The translations under genes and the position numbers were made by a program. From contig NC_072892.1 of NCBI RefSeq assembly GCF_027943255.1, positions 31,581,792 through 31,645,791 on the forward strand: a DNA stretch of 64,000 bases, read 5' to 3'. This stretch comes from Anastrepha obliqua (lineage: Eukaryota > Arthropoda > Insecta > Diptera > Tephritidae). Under the pieces are notes generated by a model. The model had not been told where the DNA came from. It saw only the letters and a list, made by a program, of their open reading frames with translations, and did not search any database. Shown here piece after piece: positions 22,119 to 33,399 of this stretch (position 1 is the first letter of the stretch; each line of letters starts with the position of its first letter).

Positions 22119-25100
22119 GGGGAGGTCGGGGTATTCTTGGACACTGGGAATTGTTGGACAGCTCGGTATCTTTCATCCCCGTAACGCTAGAGGTATCAAC
22201 CAATAGCCATGCACTTATATCGTAATCAGCTCATAAGGCAGTCGACCTGTTTAGACACGCAGATTCAGTGCTGTCAAAGAGTAAAAAAATTCGACACTGT
22301 GAAATTTTTTTTGCACTAAGTATTATATTTATTTTGACTGCTGTTTTCAACGTATTAATTCAGGTAAGTATATTTATAATATTCGTGTAACCTTAAATCA
22401 CCGATGCATAAAGGAACTATGCATGAAGTTTGCATTGTGTTTTTTGTACTATGACATTTTGTAAAAGTAAGCATTCGGGGAATATTGGACACTTTTCTCG
22501 GGGGTATTATTGGACACTTAGTTCTTGATGTTTTACAATATAAATTCGTGTGATTGATATGTATAAGTGTTTTTTCATACATAATTTTATCAGGGCTTTT
22601 GTTTTTTGTCAATTTCTATTATTATTTTAGACTTATAAAGTTTTCTGTGACAGAATGCCGCGTTATTATGCCAAGAAAGAAAAGACGATTGATTTCGACA
22701 ATATTTTAGAGGCGATTAAGCTGATGAAATTGCACAAGAACTCCATTCGACAAGCTGCAAAGGCGAAAAACATTCCAAAAAGCACTTTGGCTTGGCACAT
22801 TTCGAATTTTGACAAGGCAAATATTGACGTTGCTGCTGATAATGTTGATGTGATGAAGAATTTGCTGAAAGAACATTCGACGACCGGCAAAACAGTGAGT
22901 TGTGTTAATTTCATTAATTTTTTTTTATTCAATCACAAATAAATTTATTATTATTCATTAATTCATTTATTTTGCTTCATGAAGAAAGCTTTGTTTTCCT
23001 TCAAATTATGAATTTTTTAAAAATGCTTCAATCGAATTTTTTTTACATTAATTTATAAGTTGATAGCACAAATCTGTGAAATTTGACTTTTTTTTGTTAC
23101 AAAAGATTTAGGGCTGATTTTTGCAAGTTTTTACACGTAGAATACGAACCTGATCTTAGAAATGATCCATTACTTCAGAATTTTCTATAATTTCATCTCA
23201 GATATCCGAAAAATTTCAATTTTTGTCATTTTCGTAAATTTTTTATATTCATTTCATGAACCGCATTTCATGCGCATTTTAACCCGCAAAAAATCCTAAA
23301 TATTAAAAATGATCCAATGATAATAAAAATTTTATCTCTATGAGGAAGCAAAATGTTCATGAAATGAACATAATTTTCAGCTTGTTTATTTTTATTTCAG
23401 ATTTTCAATGCAGAGCAAGAGAGTGTGCTGATGAAATACCTTCTTGACGCCAGCAACATCAACTATGGATTGAGTTTGAAGGAACTGCGAAAACTTGCAT
23501 ATGAATATGCTAATAAGATCGGCATTTCGTATCCGAACTCATGGAATGCCAACAAAGAGGCAAGTACGGATTGGCAATTGGCCTTCATGAAACGTCACCG
23601 GAATTTGTCATTACGAACAGCGGAACAAGTGAGTCAGAATCGTGCAAAGTCTTTGAACAAAGAGAATGTCGATGCCTTCTTCAACAATCTGTCGTCTGTG
23701 CTCAGTGCCACCCAGTTCGAATCGCATCGAATTTGGAACATGGACGAATGTCCATGGCCGACTGTGCCAACGAAAGTAGTCAAAACAATTGCACCGAAAG
23801 GAAAAAAGCGTGTAGGAACATCAAAATCTGCCGAGAGAGGCACAAATGTGACTCTAGCATTGTCCGTTAGCGCGACGGGGCAATCAATTCCGCCGTTTTA
23901 TCTCTTCCCACGGAACAACATGAAAGAGGTGTACATGACGCATGCAACACTTGGCGCAGTTGGTTTCGCAAATTGTTCTGGGTGGATGACATCTGAAGAC
24001 TTCATCCGATATATGCAACATTTCATCAAACACACGGGCGCGAATGCGGATTCACCAACTCTTCTGCTTCTCGACAATCGCACGTCACATTTGTCGATTG
24101 AGGCCATTGAATTGGCATTGAGGCACGGCATTACCATGATCTCATTCCCACCGCATTGCACGCATCGTATGCAGCCGCTCGATGTTTCGGTATTTGGCCC
24201 TTTCAAGAACATGTTCACCATAAAACATGATGCTTGGAAGAAGTCCAACGTAGGCGTGATTTTTGATTTACATCATGTACCACTCATCGTCGACCAATCC
24301 TTAGACGTTGCCTTGACGCCAAAAAACATTAAGGCGTGACTTCGAGCGACAGGAATTTTTCCATTCAATCCGCAAGCTTTCAAGGAAATCGACTTTGTTG
24401 CTTCGAAGTTGAGTGGCGAAAATGCGTGCGACGATGATGAAGAAGATGTCGATAATCAGCGTCGAATCATTATGTCTGGGGATTCAATATCAACCGCAGC
24501 TCATGAAGAAATCACGACATCCGAACCATCGACAAGCACTGCGGTTTCGGTCAAAGACCTCCTCCTTGCATTGACATCGGTAGGTGCGCTGAAACTTAGC
24601 ACGCCATTTAAGAAGTCAAACCGTGGTCGCAAGCCAATGAAATCGGCCGTCTTGACATCGCCAGAATGTGTAACCGAAATACATACGTGAAAAGGCTAAG
24701 AAGAAACAGGAGAGATTATCGGAGAAAGGCGACACACCAGCAGCAAAGAAACGAAAAAGCACACCAGCAACAAAGAAACTAAAAGGCCGTGGAAAACCAA
24801 ATACTCCTCTGAAGAAAATACCGTCTTCTACTGAAACCGACGATGAGGAAGACATTGATTTCTGCATAATTTGCATGGAAAATATGCCCAAGAAGGAGAA
24901 CCGCCGAAACACGGCCCATTGCATCGCCTGTGATCGAGGTGTTCACTTGAGTTGCGCCGGAGAGAACCCCAATGCATTTACGTGTGTTCAATGCGGTCCA
25001 CAATAATATTTCTTGTCAAATTTCAATTTATTTTGTAAATTAAGTCTTATTTTTTCATTTTCATTCTCAAATAAAAATTTTCGAACAATAATTTAAATTT

Positions 25101-25337
25101 TCTATTAATTTACGAACTGTCCAATAATTCCCCGAGATTTTTGAAAATCGCGAAAATCGATATTTTGCGCTAACTGATATTAACTGTACAATATCATACC
25201 ATTTGATCAAGTTGTCATACCAAAATGAAGGTTATTTCTCGTACTTTAAAACCAAGTTTTCGCATTTTTAGGAAAAAAATTTTTTTGCGAGTTTTCGTAC
25301 AAAATGAAAGTGTGTCCAATAATACCCCGACTTCCCC
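22119..25337 (+). mobile_element. pogo-like DNA transposon with intron-containing, PHD-fused transposase
   Basis: Near-perfect terminal inverted repeats: left GGGGAGGTCGGGGTATTCTT, right end inverted GGGGAAGTCGGGGTATTATT. TA at 22117-22118 and 25338-25339. Length 3.22 kb. Copies of the terminal motif recur inside both ends: 22474-22519 twice in direct order, and 25117-25136 inverted. This gives a paired outer/inner arrangement at each end. The single gene lies at 22655-25006. Confidence 0.9.
22655..25006 (+). pseudogene. pogo/jerky-type DDE transposase with C-terminal PHD finger, one intron
   Basis: Exon 1 (22655-22894, 80 codons) has a psq/CENP-B-type helix-turn-helix: LEAIKLMKLHKNSIRQAAKA then IPKSTLAWHI. 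A GTGAGT donor (22895) and TTTATTTCAG acceptor (ending 23400) bound a 506-bp phase-0 intron. Exon 2 opens IFNAEQESVLMKYLLDA with the second DNA-binding module (LRKLAYEYANKIGISYP, DWQLAFMKRH). Then comes the DDE_1 core: D1 in WNMDEC (codon 23743), D2 in LLLDNR (24073), D3 in QPLDVSVFGPF (24181), so D-35-D. A TGA at 24338-24340 (NIKA stop LRATGIFPFNP) and a frameshift near 24670 break an otherwise continuous frame. The end is acidic/basic linker and a Cys4-His-Cys3 PHD finger, spacing C-2-C-15-C-2-C-4-H-2-C-9-C-2-C (24863-24994). The catalytic triad is intact. PHD fingers commonly bind histone H3 tails, so chromatin targeting is an inference. Confidence 0.85.
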
Positions 25338-25439
25338 TACTATAATTTGGGTTAAGAGTCGAAAGCTTATTGTTAGTATTAAAAGTAATTAATAGATTCA
25401 ATAAATAATAATAAATATATTTAAAAAAATTAGTAAGAA

Positions 25440-26862
25440 GGTTATTTCACTGAAGGTGAATCGTGCATTGAATATTTTTCAGCAATGCCGTAGACCCTTT
25501 GGCAAAACCTGGGGTCTGAAACCTGCTGTGGTCCTATGGATATACACAGCACTTATCAGACCAATCATCACTTACGCTTCTGTGGTCTGGTGACGACGGA
25601 GCATGGTTAAGTCCACAATCCGGGAACTATACAGGCTGCAAAGAAGTGCCATGAGTGCAACCTCTGGGGATGCCCTAAATGCTATGCTTGATTTGCTCCC
25701 CCTGGATCTTAAGATACAACAGGAAGCAATAAAAGCAATGTGTACACTCCATAAATATAGTTTCTGGCACGAAGATGGAACTTCGGGACACATAGAAACC
25801 TTTAAGTTGCTGTCGGAGCAGTATCCACTGTTTTTGGCATCTAAATGCCATCTAGATGACCTGATACCCACAGTTTCATTTGGAAGGAAATTTGATGACA
25901 GATTTCCATTGCATGAGCAATGGAGCAATCCAGAATGCATGCAGGGAGATTTGACGGATATTTTCTTTACCGATGGGTCCAAGAATGAAATAGGGTCTGA
26001 AGCCGGACGGTACTTAAACGATAGTAATAAGTATCACTATGCTTTGGGGGGAATGGCAACTGTTTTCCAAACAGAAGTTTTTGCCATCCTGAAAGTAGCC
26101 GAATGGATAATCAAGAGGAGATGGAGCGGGAAACAGATTGGAGTCTTCAGTGACAGTCAGGCTGCATTGAAAGCCCTGGAAAACGCGAAGCAAACCTTGA
26201 AGATTGTTCAAGAATGTAAGAAGAAGCTTAATTCAGCGGTGCGTCCACAGGGGCCAGAGCCAATAATCGGAACCAGTTCCGCAGGAGTCATAAATTTGAT
26301 CAGCGATTATGTATGCAATCTACATAAAGAGCGATGGTCCGGTCTAGAACGCTGCAGAACTGCAAAGTGTTTTGTGACAAGTCCTAACAGAAAACTGTCA
26401 AACATTCTACTAAAACTAAGAAGGAAAGGCATTCGGTTGATGGTCGGCATCATTACAGGACACAACCTAGGGGGTCAGCATATTACCACCATTGGAATCA
26501 TCGAGAACCCGGTATGCCTGTCATGCTTGGAGGAGGCGGATAGCACTGAGCACGGCTACGAGTATTGGGATGTCATGAGAATGAGTAATATTCGTTCTCG
26601 AAAACTGGAGGATATTTACAGATTTGCCAAAAAATCTGGAAAACTCTCATAGGACTAACTATCTCTATCTCCGTCTCTATTCTTTCCTATCTCTTTCTCT
26701 GATACTTTTCTCCTTCCCTCCTTGACTACCTACCCACCCCCTTTCCAGAGCTTTAATTACAATGGGCTATTAAGCCTGAGTGTTTTAGGAGCCACCAAAT
26801 GTCCTGGTGCTCCTTGGCCCGACCTTTTCAAATTTCATTTTCAAGAAGGTTATTAAAAAAAA
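25440..26862 (+). mobile_element. R1-like non-LTR retrotransposon, 5'-truncated, with A-tail
   Basis: 25455-25595 reads the reverse transcriptase thumb (LWIYTALIRPIITYASVVW then stop). 25603-26652 is one open frame: LQRSAMSATSGDALNAML, RNase H start IFFTDGSKNEIGSEAGRY, QTEVFAILKVAEWI and GVFSDSQAALKALENA. The last RNase H motif is removed by a deletion near 26250. Then comes MVGIITGHNLGGQHITTIGI with CLSCLEEADSTEHG. The 3' UTR is pyrimidine-rich (26650-26745), and 26852-26861 is an A-run. No intact catalytic reverse transcriptase part remains. Confidence 0.8.
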
Positions 26863-28626
26863 AATTGGATGATTAATTTTGCGCCACTTTGTTCATACAT
26901 TTATGTATGTTGTGAACTGAAATAAAGAGATTGTAATGTGCGTAGGTATTCATTTTTTGCAGCTTATTAATAATAGCACGGATTAAAAAAATCATTGTTT
27001 GTTTAATACTTGGGGTTTGAAAATGTTCGATTCGGAGCGACCTAAAAACGATGTTCGGTCGTTTTCTACTTTTAATGTAACCTCGAGCTTTCGGCATTCG
27101 TGACGAAATTTAATTTTATTAAATTCAGATTTTTGTACGTTAAAAAGTGGAAGTTCTGTAATTTTAATTCATGCGAATTTTCATTCAATAGATTCTAATT
27201 TTTTTTTACGCTTCCATAAAAAAAATAGTAATTACCAGTTAATTAGTTGACATAAGCACCGATATTTTCGGTGCTTAAAAACATGCAAGTCCTCATACTG
27301 GCCTTTCTAGCACATGTGGCATATGAACGTGTGAATTTTACTCTCCACTTCATTCCCCTATCAATTCAAAAATATTTGCAATTACGAATGCGTTTCGAGG
27401 TCATTGCGTTCTAAATATTCCAAATTACAAAAAAAAAAACTTACGTGATTCATATGTGCATGGACAGAGTGCACATTGTACATGCAAACATACCCACATG
27501 CATACATACATGCACACATGCATAAATACACATGTATTCACACACATGTATGTACATACTCTTGTATATGTAGCTGAATAGCAATGCAACGGCTGCTTAT
27601 GCCATAGGTTCGGTAATAAGTTGCATAAGTATGCGTGTATGTATGTGTGTAGTGCAGTTTATGAAGCAGAAATCGGAAAAGCGTGCATTTAACGCATTTG
27701 TAACTTCTCACCTGCCTGCCACGACTAATTGCATTTAAAAGAGCACAGCCCTGGTTCAAGGCGTTAATGCGCAAACAAGGGTGCCGCCACGATAGGGCCG
27801 CATCGAGTCATTGGGGGCTGTGGAGTTTTCAGCTGCAGGGATTCGCTACCAACTTTCTGCTTTGAGGACTGACTAATGTTATTTATACCAAAGAATGTTA
27901 TTCATACCAAAGATTTTCAAATCACCAACCATTTTCAAATCACTTTGATGTGGAGTATCGCAAAAGTATCACTGCAAATACATTTTTTTCAAAGCTTTCA
28001 CAAATTTGGTTCAAAATTTCGACTGCAAATTTCTGCACAGTTTCTAATATTACTAAAGTAATGCACTATAGCATCTGCAGTTTCCACTTTGCCTGATTAG
28101 TTGTCTCATAAGCGAAAAATCGTATTTCCCCAGTGTAAAGTATTCGCTCAAATGATGGGCACATCGCTCATTCACTTCAATAAAGTCGTAATCCAAAAGA
28201 AATTTCTTTAAGACAAGTAAGCAAAAATTACCACAAACTCTTATTTTATGCCCTCCAAAAATGCATGGCTATATCTGTTCACTGTATCGGATTAGATGAA
28301 AATATGTCTTCACTATTCCTTGGGGAGCCAGAGTAAATTGCAAGCGTGACAGCCATTTTTCTCCACATTTCGGTTTATTGGCTTATGACACTCTTGCAGT
28401 AAATGCGCGAAGTGCATTTAAAATTCTGACTAAATCATTTTTTAGCTGCCTGCTTATGTATGTATTCTCGTATGCACCCCATAATTCGAAACAAGGTGTG
28501 TTCCAAAATAAACAGTATTTTTTTAATAAGAGCAAGGAAAAATTTTGGTTTAAAAAAAATTACACAGGTCTACAAAAACTTTGAAACATCAACTGTGGGC
28601 CATAAAACTGCATACTTTTTTTAAAT
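26863..28626. other. non-coding stretch with microsatellite
   Basis: Contains CA/CATG-rich repeats at 27480-27560, a copy of the dispersed motif (GGGCCATAAAACTGCATACT near 28595), and at 26870 the sequence GATTAATTTTGCGCCACTTTG, which resembles the element end at about 58797-58818 (GATTAATGTTGTGCCACCTT). No gene supported. Confidence 0.45.
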
Positions 28627-28845
28627 TTGTTTCTGTGTATTTATTTGCTGAGTTTTTTAAATTTAATTTTGCTGCCTGCTGAAGAACTTGATCTTCCGTG
28701 CGACTTTTCTTCCGGCATAGATTATACCTTGAACTTTGAAACTCTAGGTATTTCTTCTGAGGATATTAGTAATGCTTTACTTAAACTGAAATTTTCCTCT
28801 CAAAGTGATGCTGATGGACATTCAGCAGTTTTGAAATGTCTACTA
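28627..28845 (+). mobile_element. Jockey-like reverse transcriptase start, fragment
   Basis: The frame LGISSEDISNALLKLKFSSQ followed by SDADGHSAVLKCL is the pre-palm segment (V..AL..L....G.DG.....L) of Jockey/CR1-type reverse transcriptases. It is cut by the insertion at 28846; the sequence beyond that element is a Jockey copy in the opposite orientation, so no continuation is visible. Confidence 0.5.
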
Positions 28846-29355
28846 CAGGGTCCGACACTCGAAATGTAATCAACTTCACACCGCTTGCGCAGCTAATGCA
28901 CAGGCCATGGACGTTTCAGCAGGACTCGGCACTGTCTCACAAAGCTCGAGTGAACCAAAAATGGCTAAAAAACAACGTTCCGAACTTCATAACGTCCACA
29001 CAATGGCTCTCAAATTCACCAGACGCGAATTCGATGCTTTATTCTCTTTGGGTCATTTTGGGGAGTAAGGTCCGAACTGAAAGATTCACCAGTCTCGAGG
29101 CGCTGAAAAAAGCCATTGTCTGCGAGTGGGCCAAAATACCTGCAAGTCACATTCGGGCAGCTTGCGATTCGTTTCTAGACCGTCTCAAGGCCATGCCATA
29201 GTCATGGCAAAAGATGGTCATATCGAGCAAAAGTAAATTGATTCTTAATTTCATAATATTTTCACTCATTTTTTTACTTTTAATTGAATAAAAGTATTTA
29301 TCCAAACTAAATTTATGGCCTTTTTAATTGGTTACACTTCCAGTGTCGGACCCTC
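28846..29355 (+). mobile_element. maT-like (DD37D-type) Tc1/mariner derivative
   Basis: Ends CAGGGTCCGACACTCGAAAT and inverted GAGGGTCCGACACTGGAAGT, flanked by TA at 28844-28845 and 29356-29357. The remaining frame (28836-29201) covers the C-terminal half: WTFQQDSALSHKARVNQKWL, then SPDANSMLYSLWV, WAKIPASHIRAACDSFLDRL. The second aspartate to the position of NPMD-type aspartate is 37 residues, the maT spacing, but that aspartate is Leu here, so catalysis is lost. The N-terminal half is deleted. Confidence 0.8.
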
Positions 29356-29357
29356 TA

Positions 29358-30810
29358 TTCAGGTACGCTTATGCGCTAGGTTGATTTTAAGCTTATACAG
29401 CAGGCCTTCGTGCCCTACCTTATCAAAGGCTTGCGCAATATCTGAAAAGGCTGCAGTACAGTAGTCCTTTTTTTGAGTGCTTCTTTAGCGAATTTGTACA
29501 CACAATTAACCTACTCTATAGCGGAGTGAGGTTTGCGGAATCCAAATTGGTGTCTGGGAATGAGTTTTCTTTGCTAAATTATCGGATGAAGTCTTTTGAG
29601 AAGCAGCCTTTCAAAAGTTTAGAAATAAGCGGCAGCAGGCTTATTGGCCTATGGTTGAAAACAACGTTCGGAGTTTTGCCAGGCTTTGGAATAAATATAA
29701 TTTTAGCAACTTTCCACTGAATGGATACTCGTTTTTGATCATCGCATTAAACATGTCAATGATGTATTTATAGCCACTTGTGGATAGGTAGGTAGGTAGA
29801 TAAGATGGCACGAGTACCCCAGGTACACTACAAGTAGCACTTACGTGCCGTTTTGATACCATAACGTGGACCAATACCTGCAAAAAAACAAAAAAATTTA
29901 GGGAAAAAAACCCGTCTACAACCATCCAGTGCTGTTGATGTAGTGGAGGAGAGAAAAGGGATCGAAATTGTGTAGTTTCCCTTTAACAACGGTCAACGAG
30001 ACACCGATGTCTGAGAAGGGGACAACTGAATCCGGTTCAGTCGACCCCTTCCTGGCTAGCTCGGCGGCGATTTCATTTCACTCCATATTCCTGTGCCCAG
30101 GAACCCAGATAAGGGAAATGTTTCCTGCACGTTCGAGACGTTTAAGCTCCTCCTTACAGGAGTTCACCAGAAGAGAGCTGCAATATGGCGACGACAGGGC
30201 TTTGATCGCAGCTTGACTATTAGAAAAATATTAATATCTCCCTCCCAACAACAATCCCTAAGCATTTTGCATGCTTGCAGGATCGCGAAGACCTCTGCTT
30301 GAAAAACGCTACTCGTTTCCGGCAGTTGGAAGGGGACCGAAATTCTGGCTTATTCAGAAAAAACCCCCGCACCCACTCCAGACTCCATCTTGAATCCGTC
30401 AGTAAAAACAGAGGTACCTATGTCCGTGCCGACTCTCCCCTTTTTCCAATCTTGCCTGCTCGGAAAGATAGCCCTAGCGCAACCCCCAAAACTCAGTTTG
30501 CGGATGGAGAGATCAGTGCGAAGTACAGAGATGGAAGGGAAGATCTGCTTCAAAATGCTACTATGTCTTACAGGAAGTTGCTTCCAGAGGCTAATCTCCT
30601 TCAACCTAATAGCGCTCTGAGCAGCAGCTACTGAGTGTGGTTAATTTTTAAAATCTTACTTGTTATGAGATCGTATCCCGGCGCCTTTTTTGTTTTAAGA
30701 TCTTTGCTTATTGTGTGTTTTACCTGTTTCCAAGTAAATCGTGGAATCGGGATATCAATTTGAAATGGTCTTCTTCCACATTTTGACTCGGAAATGGTGC
30801 AAAAACCTTT
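29358..30810 (-). mobile_element. Jockey-like reverse transcriptase, split by a later retroposon
   Basis: On the minus strand 30810-30640 reads QIDIPIPRFTWKQV then KTKKAPGYDLITSKILK, the start of the reverse transcriptase. After the 29785-30639 insertion, 29775-29358 continues with KYIIDMFNAMIKNEYPF, GKL(L)K, a frame-shifted RPISLL-type block, and AAFSDIAQAFDKVGHEGLLY. The order and register show one element. It is broken by several frameshifts and stops and lacks its ends. Confidence 0.65.
29785..30639 (-). mobile_element. R1/I-like retroposon 3' part inserted into a Jockey element
   Basis: Minus strand; 30604-30350 carries KLSFGGCARAIFPSRQD and the RNase H start TSVFTDGFKMESGVGAGVFS. The remainder runs on in broken frames to a 3' end of CTTATCTACCTACCTACC at about 29785-29805. 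A related copy is at 53602-54030. Flanks share TGTGG (29777-29781 and near 30637-30641), a plausible short target duplication. Confidence 0.7.
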
Positions 30811-31151
30811 GAAATGTGTTTCGAAAACTCGATAGCTTTTCCTTGTCAGTTTTTGTTTCGGTGGGCAAATAAATGGACTATTTTTTTCACAAATAAATCA
30901 ATTCATTGTTTTCTACGGATTTCTACTTCGACGTGACATTCTAAGGTACAACATTTTGTTGTTGGTCTTGTGTCACCAACTTTAAAGAATTCGCTTTGCT
31001 AAAACAAAACTAAACAATATTTATAAAAATTGTCAAAATTGAAGCGGTTCATTAAGCAAATTGAAAAAATACGGTCCATGGATTTTCAACAGCTCTACTG
31101 TGTATCCTTCATACCACTGATTTCAGTATTCAATTCTCCCTGACTGACTAT
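30811..31151. other. non-coding spacer
   Basis: AT-rich; no gene or element recognised. Confidence 0.4.
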
Positions 31152-31309
31152 CAGGGTTGGGCATTTTGCACTACTACTAAATTTTGCACTATCACTAATT
31201 TTTCAGTGGTAGTTAAAACGAAGGTTTCTTTATCACCAAGTCTTCAGTTGCTCAGTGTTTTTACTATCCGCTTATTGCATTATTATTTAGTTAACTATGC
31301 CCAACTCTG
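31152..31309. mobile_element. hAT-type MITE
   Basis: A 158-bp element with ends CAGGGTTGGGCAT and inverted CAGAGTTGGGCAT. The 8-bp flanks CTGACTAT (31144-31151) and TTGACTAA (31310-31317) agree at six positions, consistent with a decayed hAT 8-bp duplication. No coding capacity. Confidence 0.7.
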
Positions 31310-31962
31310 TTGACTAACAGACGTAGAGTAATTGTGATTGTGATTGCTGTGAGTTTTTGTTAATTACTCGAGGAATGGCTGAAATGCGAATTTTAGTAAA
31401 GCATCGGCCACAGCTGTCAGCCGATAAGAAGGCAACAAATGTCGACTTCCTCCTCTGCAATGCGCTGCCCGATGTTCGATCACTTAACTCCATTTCAATA
31501 AATTTCAATCAATGAAGATTTTGACAGTTACTGAGGTTGATGTTTTATGCATCCACGAACAATTTTCATGCCTTTCGACCGTTTTTTATCTGGACCTTTT
31601 TTTATTTCTATATTTTATTCGTACATTTAATTCCCTGAAACTGGTTATTTTTAAAAAGAGCGCTTCACTTTGGAAAGCGTCGTGTCTGTATATTCTATTG
31701 GGCACACACACGTATATAATAATGCATACTTACTAAGAACATATGTACACACATTAAATATGTACACTCATACGTACATACATATACTGTGATATGCTGC
31801 TTAATAAAAATGCACTTGAAGTATTTGTGAAGTGGGACGGCAGCGCAAAGGTGTAGGCCCACAACTGAAATGCAAGCAAATGGTAATTAATTACGGGTAC
31901 TAGATCTGAAACTGTGTAGTCGGTGGGGGCTCTACCAGCCCAAGGGAGCTCGAAACTTTTTA
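31310..31962. other. non-coding spacer with simple repeats
   Basis: ACATAC-type microsatellite near 31735-31790. Frames on both strands have no recognisable motif. Confidence 0.4.
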
Positions 31963-33267
31963 CTGTGGGCAAAGAGTAAGGTGAATTTGGTTGTAAAATG
32001 AAAAACCTTTATTTATTCTTGTAAATCAATTTCATCCCCTTAAAAAAATTCCCCTCTCGATGAAATACACTTATGCCAACGATTTTTCCAATCCCCGAAA
32101 CATGCCAAATAGTCCATTTCCGGTATAGCCATCAGCACCTTCTTCGATTCAGCTTTTATCTCCTCAATCGACGCGAAACGCGTTCCCCGGAGTGGTCTCT
32201 TGAGTTTTGGGAATAGCCAGAAGTCACACGGAGCTAAATCAGGCGAATACGGTGGTTGCGGAACGATATGCGTGGAATTTTTGGCGAAATGGTCACGAAG
32301 AACGAGTGCAGTGTGAGACGGTGCATTATCGTGATGCAAAAACCAAGAGTTGTTGGCCCATAATTCTGGTCTTTTTAGACGAATTGCTTCACGTAAACGA
32401 CGCATAACACTCAAATAATATTCCTTATTAACAGTTTGGCCAGGTGGAAGGAATTCATAGTGCACCACACCACGAAATCGAAAAAAACTGTCATCATGAC
32501 CTTTATTTTTGAACGACTTTGACGAGCTCTTTTCGGTCTGGCCTCGCCTTTAGCACGGTATTCGCTTGATTGGTCGCTTGTTTCAGGGTCGTAAGCATAA
32601 ATCCAAGTCTCATCTCCCGTAATGATGCATTTGAGCTTGTCCTGATAGTCTGAAAGCATTGTTTCACACAATCAACGCGACGACTTTTTTCCAAGAAATT
32701 GAGAGTTTTCGGTACCAAACGAGATTTGACTTTTCGTAGGCCCAAATGGTCTTTCAAAATGGTTTTCACAGATCCTTCTGATATTCCGATCATATCAGTA
32801 AGGCCTTTAACAGTTAACCGACGATTTTTGAGCACTAACTCATTCATTTTATTGACGTGTTGGGCATTTGTTGACGTCGATGGTCGTCCGGAGCGCTCCA
32901 AGTCATTAACACGTTCTCGACCCTCTTTGAAGCCTTTGTACCACTTATAAACATTTTTCTGCGACATGGTCGAATCACCAAATGCCTTCTGCAACATGCT
33001 AAACGTTTCCGCAGCCGAAATTTCATTCCGCAAACAAAATTTGATGGCACTTCTCTGCTCAATCAAATCAGACATTGAAAAAATCGAAAAATGCACTCTT
33101 CGTCGTTTGGTAACCACAAGCGTAAATATATTACTGATAATGACATTCACATGAAAGTTGGCCCAGATGTTATTAACAGTGCTGCCAATTCATGAAAAAA
33201 ATAACTAGAGCGAAATTTTAATCCCGCTAACTTTGACAAATAAATTCACCTTACTTTTTGCCAACAG
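31963..33267 (-). mobile_element. full-length mariner (DD34D), inactivated by two frameshifts
   Basis: Ends CTGTGGGCAAAGAGTAAGGT and inverted CTGTTGGCAAAAAGTAAGGT, TA at 31961-31962 and 33268-33269. At 1.3 kb it has the family's usual size and is the least damaged mariner here. Confidence 0.9.
32040..33075 (-). pseudogene. mariner transposase, about 345 codons, two frameshifts
   Basis: Start MSDLIEQRSAIKFCLRNE at 33075. The paired helix-turn-helix region spans residues ~1-115 (YKWYKGFKEGRERVNDLE; GISEGSVKTILKDHLGLRKV; WVPHxL-equivalent SRLVPKTL). A frameshift near 32690 precedes IITGDETWIYAYDPET (first aspartate), and a second near 32480 precedes VVHYEFLPPGQTVN. HHDNAPSHTALVL holds the second and PYSPDLAPCDFWLFPKL the third aspartate, giving DD34D. 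C-terminus WHKCISSRGEFF. All three catalytic residues are present; only the frameshifts, and any unseen substitutions, prevent expression. Confidence 0.85.
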
Positions 33268-33399
33268 TATATTCACTTATAAAGGGTTTTTCAGAAGACG
33301 CGTTTGAAGTTGTTTTAAAAGTTAGAGTCTTCCGGGTTTCCCTATTTTTATTCAAAATACGACACTTCGTAATTACATGTAAAAAATTACATCATTTAA

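Noticed and set aside
24616..24924. A 102-codon minus-strand frame opposite the pogo/PHD gene
   Set aside because: Shadow of the basic linker and PHD coding sequence; phenylalanine/serine-rich as expected for an antisense read.
27480..27560. Regular short repeats that could suggest a CRISPR array
   Set aside because: This is a CATA/CATG microsatellite without unique spacers, in a eukaryotic genome.
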